Positions 1-11,773 of a stretch of 64,000 bases of DNA are shown here, piece by piece. Both the position numbers and the translations under genes were made by a program. This stretch comes from Bradyrhizobium roseum (GTDB lineage Bacteria > Pseudomonadota > Alphaproteobacteria > Rhizobiales > Xanthobacteraceae), in assembly GCF_030413175.1 (NCBI RefSeq), contig NZ_CP129212.1, forward strand, positions 6,486,450-6,550,449. Direction: 5' to 3'. The notes under the pieces are model-generated. The model was given only the letters and a program-made list of their open reading frames with translations, was not told the DNA's origin and did no database searches. How positions within the stretch are numbered: the first letter of the stretch is position 1; the number at the start of each line of letters is the position of its first letter.

Positions 1-2
1 GC

Positions 3-680
3 GCCTATCTCGCCACCATCCAGGTTCAGGGCATCCAGCTCGGATGGATCAAGGGCACGCGCGAAGTGTGGGATTCCACCATGACGCTCGCGGAGAGCAG
101 TGTCCGGCTCGATCCCCGCTCGTCGTTCGCGTTTCAGATCCTCGCCTATGTGAATGCGTCGGAAGGCCACTATGAGGCCGCGATGGATGCCGCCAAGCGG
201 GCGGTCAGCCTCAATCCATATGACATGGGTGCCCGCGGCGTGCTCGGCGTGTGTCATCTCGTCTCCGGCGAACACCGGAACGCCATCGAACTGTTCACCA
301 TGGCGGCGCAGAGCGGCAGCAACGATCCGCGCTACCAATGGGCGGCGGTGAACGCGTTCGCGCATTACCTGCTCGGACAGTACGACGCCTCGCTGTCCTG
401 GGCACGCGAGCAGCTCTACATGAATCCCAATCATCTGCAGGCGCTGGCGATCCGGGCCGCGGCGCTGGCGCAACTGGGCCGCACCGCGGAGGCGGTGAAC
501 GCCGCCGACGTTCTGCTGGGCAATTATCCCGGCCTGACCGTCGATCGCCACCTGCGCAATTTCCACTGGAAGCTGCCGGCCGATCTTGCCCATTACCGCG
601 ACGGCCTTTTGAAAGCCGGCATCCCCCTGGGCAGATTGACGCTTGTCGAACCCTCGCCGACGCTGGCCGCTCATAACTGA
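3..680 (+). CDS. TPR-repeat protein, C-terminal part (5' end outside window)
   Basis: The frame is open from the first bases of the window, so the start lies upstream and only about 225 residues are visible. They contain at least three tetratricopeptide-like helix pairs with the usual small/aromatic pattern (ending in ALNP- or YPG-type turns around 'VSLNPYD', 'LYMNPNH', 'LLGNYPG'). The tail after the repeats resembles the ends of large adenylate-cyclase-like or winged-helix TPR proteins common in Bradyrhizobium, where TPRs follow a signalling domain. That parent architecture is inference because the N-terminus is missing. TPRs are protein-interaction scaffolds, and no catalytic motif is visible in this portion. 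Confidence 0.7.
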   Translation, partial: AYLATIQVQGIQLGWIKGTREVWDSTMTLAESSVRLDPRSSFAFQILAYVNASEGHYEAAMDAAKRAVSLNPYDMGARGVLGVCHLVSGEHRNAIELFTMAAQSGSNDPRYQWAAVNAFAHYLLGQYDASLSWAREQLYMNPNHLQALAIRAAALAQLGRTAEAVNAADVLLGNYPGLTVDRHLRNFHWKLPADLAHYRDGLLKAGIPLGRLTLVEPSPTLAAHN

Positions 681-850
681 CGATGCGGCAGGCCGTCGGT
701 TGACTCCGCACGGGATTCCGCCAAAAACTACCTGCACGTAGAAGTAGCACGACGTCGTTTCTTTTCTTAGAACCTTCATCCAGTTCGCTCTGGCATCCCG
801 TTTCGGGCGGCGGACCTATTTTCATACTGGCGCCTCGAGGATTTAAAGCC

Positions 851-1522
851 ATGTCGGACGGAACCATCGGCAACGCTCCCCGCGCCACGCCAGCAGGACA
901 GTTTCCCGTTTCGCCCAACAATCCCTGCCCGTTCCTGCGCGCGCTGGTCGCCAACGGCTATGTCGGCGGCCACGTCGTGCCGCTTTCGCAGATCGCCGAA
1001 ATGGTGGGATTGGCGAGCGGCGAGACCGGTTCGGCGCAACGAGACGTCCGAATAAAAACCAGGTTAGTCGCAGTCATCGCCAACGGCCTCGGACCGCTCA
1101 GCGTGCTGAAGAGCGCGACATCAGGCGCTGTTCTCGATGAATTGCGCGATGGTCCGCTCGACAAGCATGGCGGCGGCTCGCGCATCCTCGACGTCGATGC
1201 CAAGGTTCACGAGGACGAAATCGCGCGGCTCGCCGGCTTCGGCAAGGACCGCCAAGATCCCGACGGCGGCATCGAGCGCGGCCTGACGGCGGAGGAAATC
1301 GACATCTACATGAAGGCCAACCTCAAGCGCGACGGCGACAAGGCGCGTTGGTACTACCCCATGCTAATGAAGGGCGAATGGCCGGTGCTGCTGAAGATAC
1401 TCGGCAAGGGCAAAGGCAGCGAGCGCTACCTCAGCGTCGCCGAGGTCAGGACGCTGTTTGTCGAACGGCGGCTGCCCGAGCGGATCACGGCGCGGCTGCC
1501 GAAGCCGGCGGCTGGAAGATAG
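851..1522 (+). CDS. Short protein with Pro-Cys-Pro motif, possible heme-thiolate peroxidase relative
   Basis: This 223-residue protein starts at an ATG with GAGGA about ten bases upstream. Near the N-terminus is a Pro-Cys-Pro motif (residues 25-27) followed by FLRALVANGY, which resembles the PCP-x-LNxLANHGY signature that supplies the proximal heme cysteine in heme-thiolate peroxidases (chloroperoxidase/UPO family). An acidic His-Glu-Asp-Glu stretch (120-123) followed by IARL could correspond to the family's EHD/EGD acid-base motif. The end (about 199-210, VRTLFVERRLPE) resembles the family's C-terminal 'ffxExxLPeGW' pattern. No signal peptide is seen and the protein is shorter than fungal members. 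The assignment is by motif resemblance only. It has no operon partner: the flanking genes are a TPR protein and a convergent hydrolase. Confidence 0.5.
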   Translation: MSDGTIGNAPRATPAGQFPVSPNNPCPFLRALVANGYVGGHVVPLSQIAEMVGLASGETGSAQRDVRIKTRLVAVIANGLGPLSVLKSATSGAVLDELRDGPLDKHGGGSRILDVDAKVHEDEIARLAGFGKDRQDPDGGIERGLTAEEIDIYMKANLKRDGDKARWYYPMLMKGEWPVLLKILGKGKGSERYLSVAEVRTLFVERRLPERITARLPKPAAGR

Positions 1523-1708
1523 TTGCCGCAAGCGAGCGCGGCCGGCCGCGCGCTCGCTACGGCTTCGGCTCGTAACCCATTTTTCATTCTGGGCAAGTCG
1601 TCCTGAATTGTCCACCAGGGCGCGCGCGAAGATGTGAATACGTGCAGGCGCGGCCGATGGGATCGTCGTCGGACAACCCGGCTGAGCGAACGCAAGCCGC
1701 GACAAGAA

Positions 1709-2656
1709 CTATTTGAACAGCGGCGTGCCCGGCACGAAGGCGTCGAACGCGGCCCAGAATTGCCCGCGGTAGCGGTCCTGCTCCTGCAGGATCTCGTGCT
1801 TGGAGCCTGCGATCACCAGATGCGAGCCGGCGCGCAAGTGATAGGCGAACTCCTCGATCGCGGCCGTCGAAACGATGCTGTCGTTGCTGGCCGCCAGCAT
1901 CAGGATCGGCTGGCGGATTTCGGAGGGGTAGTTGATGCCGCGAAACGTGTGCATCGCGCGGAACGCGGTGTCGGCCCAGGCCACTGTCGGCGAGCCGATG
2001 CCCAGCGTCGGGTCTTCTTCCAGGATCGCCGCGTTGCGCGCGTAGCGCACGGGATCGCTGGTGAAGGGGTTGTTGATGAAGGACTCCATTCCGGTCAGCG
2101 CGTCGCCGCCGCCGGGCACGTAGCGGCCGCCCTGCCCGATCAGCCGCATCGCGCGAAGCAGCGCCCGCGCCGGGAACGAAGTTTTGCGCCCCGGCAGGTC
2201 GATCATCGGTGCCGAGAGCACCATGCGATCGAACCAGCGCTTTCCTGCGTGGGCGAGCCGCAGCATCACGGCGCCGCCCATGGAATGGGCCAGCGCGAAA
2301 TAGGGCGGCGGGCAATCCGGCAGCACCACCTGCTGCACGAAGGTTTCGACGTCGACCTCGTAATCGGAGAAGTCACGGACATAGCCCTTGCGCGGATCGC
2401 GCAGGCGGCGCGAGGAATGCCCCTGGCCGCGCCAGTCGATCATCGCGACCGCGAAGCCGCGATCACGCAGGTCGCGCACGGTCTCGAAATATTTCTCGAT
2501 CGGCTCGCTGCGCCCGGTGAAGACGCAGACCGTGCCCTTGCGGCCCGCCGGCGGCGCCCAGCGCGCGAACCGCAACTCGGCGCCGTCGGGCGTCTTGATG
2601 GTGCCCGAGACGACGTCATCCGGAACCGGATTGGCGGGGATGGAGACGAGCGTCAT
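1709..2656 (-). CDS. Alpha/beta hydrolase, lysophospholipase-like
   Basis: A serine hydrolase of the lysophospholipase L2/monoacylglycerol lipase type (Hydrolase_4 fold), cytoplasmic, expected to act on carboxylic or lipid esters. The early oxyanion region reads VCVFTGRSEPIEKY, followed by the characteristic DWRGQGHS strand-turn and the nucleophile elbow AHSMGGA, which carries the catalytic Ser. The distal part holds the IRQPILMLAASND acidic-residue region and the SKHEIL histidine region, so Ser/Asp/His appear intact. I start at the ATG giving MTLVSIPANP (315 residues), because the upstream extension would need a TTG start. The gene is convergent with the gene at 851-1522 and divergent from the Hsp20 gene. 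Confidence 0.85.
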   Translation of the reverse strand: MTLVSIPANPVPDDVVSGTIKTPDGAELRFARWAPPAGRKGTVCVFTGRSEPIEKYFETVRDLRDRGFAVAMIDWRGQGHSSRRLRDPRKGYVRDFSDYEVDVETFVQQVVLPDCPPPYFALAHSMGGAVMLRLAHAGKRWFDRMVLSAPMIDLPGRKTSFPARALLRAMRLIGQGGRYVPGGGDALTGMESFINNPFTSDPVRYARNAAILEEDPTLGIGSPTVAWADTAFRAMHTFRGINYPSEIRQPILMLAASNDSIVSTAAIEEFAYHLRAGSHLVIAGSKHEILQEQDRYRGQFWAAFDAFVPGTPLFK

Positions 2657-2731
2657 GGGGAGGCAACCGGCTAGGTAAAAAGGGCTGAAAATCAAGGCTG
2701 AGAGCGCAAAAAAGGGGGCTTGTCCGCCCCT

Positions 2732-2759
2732 CTTGAACGCCGTTTCACCCCTCCCATAT
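2732..2759 (+). promoter_or_regulatory. RpoH (sigma-32)-type heat-shock promoter
   Basis: A CTTGAA -35 element (2732-2737) is followed by a 14-base spacer and TCCCATAT (2752-2759), close to the sigma-32 consensus CTTGAA-N13-15-CCCCATnT. It sits about 120 bases upstream of the Hsp20 start and precedes the thermometer-like leader. The transcription start would lie near 2766. The call is from sequence match only. Confidence 0.75.
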
Positions 2760-2765
2760 CATTTC

Positions 2766-2881
2766 TGTGCAGGCCGCTACCAGTGTTTCGGATCGCTCCA
2801 GACACAAGGCTGCACAGGACTACGGCCCGGCCCGATGGCGGGCGGGTTAACCGAACCAGTCGCTCAATGGAGGACTATCCC
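2766..2881 (+). promoter_or_regulatory. ROSE-type RNA thermometer in the Hsp20 5' leader
   Basis: The leader of about 115 bases ends in a hairpin at 2859-2875. GUC-G-CUC pairs with the Shine-Dalgarno GAGGAC, leaving one bulged G within UCGCU. That is the conserved UYGCU element with the unpaired or non-canonical G opposite the ribosome site that defines ROSE thermometers in rhizobia. A second stem, GCCCG-AUGG-CGGGC (2830-2843), precedes it. The expected behaviour is that the ribosome site is sequestered at normal temperature and opens on heat shock. The 5' boundary is inferred from the promoter position. Confidence 0.8.
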
Positions 2882-3349
2882 ATGCGTACCTATGACCTCA
2901 CCCCGTTCTATCGTTCTACCGTCGGCTTCGACCGCTTCTTCAACCTGCTTGACCAGGTGACCTCTGACGGCAGCCCCGGCTATCCCCCCTACAATATCGA
3001 GCGCACCGGTGAGAACGCCTACCGCATCAGCGTTGCGGTGTCTGGCTTCTCGCAAGGCGAGCTTTCGATCGTCGCGAAGGAAAACACGCTGACGATCAAG
3101 GGCGAGAAAACCGCCAACGAGAACGGCAAGGACACTTCCGAAGTGCTCTACCGCGGCATCGCGGCGCGCGCCTTCGAGCGCGCCTTCCAGCTTGCCGATT
3201 TCGTGCAGGTGAAGAACGCCTCGCTTGAGAACGGTCTGCTCCACGTCGATCTCGTCCGCGAGATTCCCGAGGCCAAGAAGCCCCGCAGCATTCCGATCAA
3301 TTCCGGCGCCAAGGCGCCGCAGGTGGTCGACGCTTCGGTCGCGGCCTGA
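2882..3349 (+). CDS. Small heat-shock protein, Hsp20/IbpA family
   Basis: A 155-residue ATP-independent chaperone that holds unfolding proteins as large oligomers. The N-terminal segment MRTYDLTPFYRSTVGFDRFF is typical of rhizobial class A Hsp20 proteins. The alpha-crystallin domain spans about residues 35-130, including YPPYNIERTGENAYRIS, LTIKGEK and the ERAFQLADFVQVKNASLENGLL block. A short C-terminal tail follows, with an IPI tripeptide (RSIPINSG) as the usual I-x-I oligomerisation anchor. The start is the ATG directly after GGAGG; longer in-frame readings would run through the thermometer. Control appears double, by a sigma-32-like promoter and a ROSE leader, and the gene ends in a strong terminator. 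Confidence 0.95.
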   Translation: MRTYDLTPFYRSTVGFDRFFNLLDQVTSDGSPGYPPYNIERTGENAYRISVAVSGFSQGELSIVAKENTLTIKGEKTANENGKDTSEVLYRGIAARAFERAFQLADFVQVKNASLENGLLHVDLVREIPEAKKPRSIPINSGAKAPQVVDASVAA

Positions 3350-3381
3350 CACGCTCAGTCGATATTGGCTGAATGCCAAAA

Positions 3382-3409
3382 CGCCCCGGGAAACCGGGGC
3401 GTTTTTTTT
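3382..3409 (+). terminator. Rho-independent terminator of the Hsp20 gene
   Basis: Perfect 8-bp stem CGCCCCGG / CCGGGGCG with a GAAA tetraloop, followed by eight T residues, 32 bases after the Hsp20 stop codon. Confidence 0.95.
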
Positions 3410-3447
3410 GCGTGCATCCCTGATTTGCGCAGGAGCGATAGAGGAAT

Positions 3448-4197
3448 TTATTCGAGCCCCTGGGCCTTGGGCATTTCCTCGGTCGGCGCGGTCGAGGGGG
3501 CGGGCTTGGCCGCGACGGCATCAGCTGCCGCCGGAGCCGCTGTCTGTGCCTCGGCCGATTTTGGCGCAGGCGCGGCCGCCTGCTGGATCGGCGCCGGCGC
3601 GGCCGGTGCGGGCTTGGCCGCGAGCGGGCTGGCCTTCGGCATCGGCACCGCGCGGCTCGCAACCTGGGCCGGCCGTGACGGGCGCACCGCGGCGTGATCT
3701 GGCCCATGGGCCTGCGATGCCTGAGCCTGCGGGGCTTGGACTTGCGGCGCTAGAGCCTGCCGTGGCGGAGGCCCAAGAGGACCCGGGACAGGCCGGGGAA
3801 GTGCACTCTGCTCCTCATCGAAATTGTCGCTGCCCCAGCGGCGGGGCATAAAGCGGAGGATCCGGCCGTTACGGGCGTCGATCACAAGTCGCCCACCCGA
3901 GCCGTCGCGATCGAGCGCGGCGATGGTGTAGACGAAGCCGCGCAGCCGAGGGATGCCGAGCGGCGAGAAGCCATTGTCGCGCAGCACGGAATAGACTTCC
4001 GTCGACGGCAGCAGGCTTGGGCCGTATCCATAGCCCGGACCGGCGTCGTATGGCGACGGCGGAGCAACCACGCGGGGCCCGACCACATAGGGGGCCTCGA
4101 CGTCCGATGCCGCCATGTAACGTCCGGGCCCCTGCGCCTGCGCGCTGCCCGCCAGAAGGACCAGTCCCGCCGCCAAAGATCCCGTGAAAAACTTCAT
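3448..4197 (-). CDS. Secreted Ala/Pro-rich protein with a PepSY-like segment
   Basis: A 249-residue exported protein of unknown function. It starts at an ATG with AGGAG eight bases upstream and has a clear signal peptide (MKFFTGSLAAGLVLLAGSAQA). The middle (about residues 65-125) has a compact segment, STEVYSVLRDNGFSPLG...GFVYTIAALDRDG...LVIDARNGRILR, whose pattern resembles PepSY or similar beta-rich periplasmic domains. The last hundred residues are low-complexity Ala/Pro/Gln/Lys and probably disordered. Homologues of this architecture are common hypotheticals in Bradyrhizobium. It has no obvious operon partner, and the upstream region is shared with gltB. Confidence 0.75.
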   Translation of the reverse strand: MKFFTGSLAAGLVLLAGSAQAQGPGRYMAASDVEAPYVVGPRVVAPPSPYDAGPGYGYGPSLLPSTEVYSVLRDNGFSPLGIPRLRGFVYTIAALDRDGSGGRLVIDARNGRILRFMPRRWGSDNFDEEQSALPRPVPGPLGPPPRQALAPQVQAPQAQASQAHGPDHAAVRPSRPAQVASRAVPMPKASPLAAKPAPAAPAPIQQAAAPAPKSAEAQTAAPAAADAVAAKPAPSTAPTEEMPKAQGLE

Positions 4198-4682
4198 TAC
4201 CGAAAGCTCCTGTAAGCCCCGTCGCCGCTGGGCCCTGCCACACGGCATCTCGTTCGCTCGCCTGCCGGCCCAAGCTAATATTTCGTCGCGAAATCGGGCG
4301 GTCCTTGGGCAGGATCGCGGCGGGCCCAGCCTCAAACGCCGGCCCGCGGGTATTTTTCCCCGCCAACGGGCGCCGATCCGCATGCAAGCGAGGACTTTCA
4401 CGCGCTTGTGTGATAGATAAAAGTTTGGCATGGTCAGAGTTAGGACAGTATCACTGTCTCAAATGCGGCGCTTTCCCGGTACGGGGATTGCATCGAAACC
4501 GTGGTGCGACGAGCTCCAGGGCAGTGCAGGCAAGGCCGTTCCTCAGGGACGTTGAACGCCCAAGTCTGAATTTTAGAAATTGCGGCTCGCGGCGGACGAG
4601 CGGTGGCCCGGTGGGTGCCGCAAGCGTCCAAGGTGCGCCGAAGATGCGGTGAGGCCCTTAAGCCTTTTTTGAGAGGATTGAG
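4198..4682. other. Intergenic region between a secreted-protein gene and gltB
   Basis: 485 bases lie between divergently transcribed genes, so this region should hold both promoters. I see no sigma-54 TGGC-N9-TTGC element: the nearest look-alike, near 4427, lacks the second half. One perfect inverted repeat at 4444-4458 is listed separately. No small gene with a convincing ribosome site was found. Confidence 0.6.
4444..4458. promoter_or_regulatory. 15-bp palindrome upstream of gltB, possible operator
   Basis: GACAGT-ATC-ACTGTC is a perfect inverted repeat about 225 bases before the gltB start. Its size suits a dimeric regulator, but I do not recognise the protein that would bind it. Confidence 0.35.
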
Positions 4683-9431
<4,749 letters not shown>

Positions 9432-9440
9432 TTTCAGACC

Positions 9441-9529
9441 CGTCATTGCGAGCGCAGCGAAGCAATCCATGGCGCCACAAGCCGAACCATGGATTGCATC
9501 GTCGCCAGCGCTCCTCATAATGGCGACGG
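9441..9529. repeat. Dispersed palindromic spacer repeat between gltB and gltD
   Basis: About 89 bases with long imperfect inverted arms. The left arm begins CGTCATTGCGAGCGCAGCGA and runs to CAATCCATGG; the right arm is CCATGGATTGC...AATGGCGACG. The 'CGTCATTGCGAGCGCAGCGAAGCAATCC' type of sequence is a familiar dispersed intergenic palindrome in Bradyrhizobium and relatives. It can fold as a large hairpin in mRNA between the two subunit genes. Confidence 0.75.
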
Positions 9530-9573
9530 AAACAAAATAGATACGAACGAGAGATGCAGGGGCATCAGGTTTA

Positions 9574-11031
9574 ATGGGAAAAATCACGGGTTTTCTGGAA
9601 ATCGACCGGCATGACCGCAAGTATGCGCCGGTCGCCGACCGTCTGAAGCATTATCGCGAATTCGTCATTCCGCTGAGCGAGAAGGACACCCGCGACCAGG
9701 CCGCGCGCTGCATGAATTGCGGCATCCCCTATTGCCATGGCACCGGCTCGGTGGCGCCGGGCACGCCGGGCTGCCCGGTCAACAACCAGATCCCCGATTT
9801 CAACGATCTCGTCTATCAGGGCAATTGGGAAGAAGCCTCGCGCAACCTGCACTCGACCAACAATTTCCCCGAGTTCACCGGCCGCATCTGCCCCGCCCCG
9901 TGCGAGGCGTCCTGCACGCTGAACATCGACGACAACCCGGTCACCATCAAGACCATCGAATGCGCCATCGTCGACCGCGCCTGGGACAATGGCTGGCTGA
10001 AGCCGGAGATCGCAGCGATCAAGACCGGCAAGAAGGTTGCGATCGTCGGCGCCGGTCCCGCGGGCCTCGCGGCCGCGCAGCAGCTCGCGCGCGCCGGCCA
10101 TGACGTCCATGTCTACGAGAAATTCGCCAAGGCCGGCGGCCTGCTCCGCTACGGCATTCCCGATTTCAAGATGGAGAAGCACGTCATCGACCGCCGCCTG
10201 GCGCAGATGGAAGCCGAGGGCGTCACGTTCCATTACGGCGTCCATGTCGGCGGCAGCTCGGAGGGCGCGATCGATCCCCGCGAATTGCTCGCCCAATATG
10301 ACGCGGTGGCCTTGACCGGCGGCGCCGAAGCCGGCCGCGACCTGCCGATCCCCGGTCGCGACCTCGACGGCATCCATTTCGCAATGGATTTCCTGCCGCA
10401 GCAGAACCGTCGCGTTTCCTCCGAGCCGCTCGGTGGGGTCAAGGACATCCTCGCCGAGGGCAAGCATGTCGTCGTGATCGGCGGCGGCGACACCGGATCG
10501 GACTGCATCGGCACGTCATTCCGGCAGGGCGCGAAATCCGTCACCCAGCTCGAAATCATGCCGGCGCCGCCCGAACACGAGAACAAGGGCATGACCTGGC
10601 CGAACTGGCCATTGAAGATGCGGACCTCGTCGAGCCAGGCCGAAGGCGCCAAACGCGAATTCGCGGTGCTGACGCAGAAATTCTCCGGCGCGGACGGCAA
10701 GGTGCAGAAGCTGCACTGCGTCCAGGTCGACGACAAGTTCAAGCCGATTTCAGGCACCGAGTTCGAACTCGAGGCGCAGCTCGTGCTGCTCGCCATGGGC
10801 TTCGTGCATCCGGTGCACGAGGGGCTGCTGAAGAACCTCGGCGTCGATCTCGACCAGCGCGGCAACGTCCGCGCCAATACGCAGGACTACCAGACCTCGC
10901 TGCCCAACGTGTTCTCCGCCGGCGACATGCGCCGCGGCCAATCGCTGGTGGTGTGGGCGATCCGCGAGGGCCGGCTGTGCGCGCGGGCGATCGATCAGTA
11001 CCTGATGGGGACGACGACCCTGCCGCGGTGA
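9574..11031 (+). CDS. gltD: Glutamate synthase (NADPH) small subunit
   Basis: A 485-residue FAD protein that takes electrons from NADPH and passes them through 4Fe-4S clusters to GltB. The N-terminal Fer4_20 domain carries the cluster cysteines ([10 protein letters not shown] and, about 60 residues later, CPAPCEASC). The FAD-binding GxGxxG is [15 protein letters not shown] (about 150), and the NADPH-binding fold has [12 protein letters not shown] (about 303). The C-terminal [19 protein letters not shown] completes the FAD site. It is adjacent to and co-directional with gltB, but a palindromic repeat separates them, so relative expression could be adjusted at that hairpin. The start gives MGKITGFLE, the standard GltD N-terminus. 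Confidence 0.97.
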   Translation: MGKITGFLEIDRHDRKYAPVADRLKHYREFVIPLSEKDTRDQAARCMNCGIPYCHGTGSVAPGTPGCPVNNQIPDFNDLVYQGNWEEASRNLHSTNNFPEFTGRICPAPCEASCTLNIDDNPVTIKTIECAIVDRAWDNGWLKPEIAAIKTGKKVAIVGAGPAGLAAAQQLARAGHDVHVYEKFAKAGGLLRYGIPDFKMEKHVIDRRLAQMEAEGVTFHYGVHVGGSSEGAIDPRELLAQYDAVALTGGAEAGRDLPIPGRDLDGIHFAMDFLPQQNRRVSSEPLGGVKDILAEGKHVVVIGGGDTGSDCIGTSFRQGAKSVTQLEIMPAPPEHENKGMTWPNWPLKMRTSSSQAEGAKREFAVLTQKFSGADGKVQKLHCVQVDDKFKPISGTEFELEAQLVLLAMGFVHPVHEGLLKNLGVDLDQRGNVRANTQDYQTSLPNVFSAGDMRRGQSLVVWAIREGRLCARAIDQYLMGTTTLPR

Positions 11032-11213
11032 GCGGACCTGGGCAGCCACCTCGAACCGGAACTCGACGAGGCCGATGCGTCGGTCGGCCCACATATGTTG
11101 CGGTGCATATGGACAGTGCGCGGCATAACCCGCAATCTCGCTTGATTCAGGTCAATGCCCAATCGTTCCTCAGGCGGGCATCATCATCTGGAATGAAAAA
11201 GAAAGGTGGCAAA

Positions 11214-11597
11214 ATGAGAACTCAGGGAACGGGCATTTCCATGCGCCAGCGCTTCGCACGCGTTCTGGCAACCGGTGCGCTGATCTTCATGTACGGATTC
11301 GGCATGGTGGCCACGACCGGCGCCTTCGTTGCGGCGGGCGTCTCTCCGGCCTTCGCACAGCGCGGCCGGGGACGAGGCCGGGGCGGCGGCTGGGGCCGCG
11401 GTCGCGGTGGCGGCGGTGTCGGCGCCGCGGTCGGCATCGGCGTCGGCGCAGCCATCATCGGCGGTGCGATCGCGGCGAGCGCCGCCGAGCAGCAGCGGCA
11501 GCAGGCCGTCGGCTACTGCATGCAGCGCTATCGCTCGTACGATCCCAACAGCATGACCTATCTCGGCCGCGACGGCATGCGCTATTCCTGCCCGTAA
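11214..11597 (+). CDS. BA14K family secreted protein
   Basis: A 127-residue exported protein. After an N-terminal basic stretch and hydrophobic signal (ending about ...SPAFAQ), there is an Arg/Gly-rich linker (RGRGRGRGGGWGRGRGG) and a glycine-zipper-like hydrophobic segment (VGAAVGIGVGAAIIGG). The BA14K C-terminal signature follows, YCMQRYRSYDPNSMTYLGRD, ending in CP with two conserved cysteines. The Brucella founder protein is an immunoreactive, lectin-like surface protein; a role here in the envelope is inferred. I chose the ATG after AAAGGTGG. Longer in-frame readings extend back into gltD and are not supported. A terminator follows at 11626. Confidence 0.85.
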   Translation: MRTQGTGISMRQRFARVLATGALIFMYGFGMVATTGAFVAAGVSPAFAQRGRGRGRGGGWGRGRGGGGVGAAVGIGVGAAIIGGAIAASAAEQQRQQAVGYCMQRYRSYDPNSMTYLGRDGMRYSCP

Positions 11598-11625
11598 GGG
11601 CTACAGGTCTTCACGATGTTCCAAG

Positions 11626-11654
11626 ACCCCGGCCGAAGTGCCGGGGTTTTTGTT
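11626..11654 (+). terminator. Rho-independent terminator after the BA14K gene
   Basis: Stem CCCCGGC / GCCGGGG around CGAAGT, followed by TTTTTGTTT, 29 bases after the stop codon. Confidence 0.9.
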
Positions 11655-11660
11655 TGGAGT

Positions 11661-11757
11661 CCATCACTCAGGCCATCATCACCTGCGCATGCGGGTGATC
11701 CAGTATTCCAGAGACGTCGGTGATGTGCGGGTAAGCCGCGGCGTACTGGATGACGAG
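11661..11757. repeat. Probable remnant of a dispersed palindromic repeat
   Basis: The spacer between a terminator and a convergent gene has inverted arms ATCCAGTA (11698-11705) and TACTGGAT (11744-11751), plus CATCACC / GGTGATG-type pairs. The 'CCAGTATTCCAGAGACG...GGCGTACTGGAT' sequence resembles a repeat scattered in Bradyrhizobium intergenic regions. Confidence 0.5.
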
Positions 11758-11773
11758 TGGAGCGAACTCGCAC

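Noticed and set aside
4427..4445. Sigma-54 promoter before gltB
   Set aside because: TGGCAT is present but no TTGC element follows at the required spacing.
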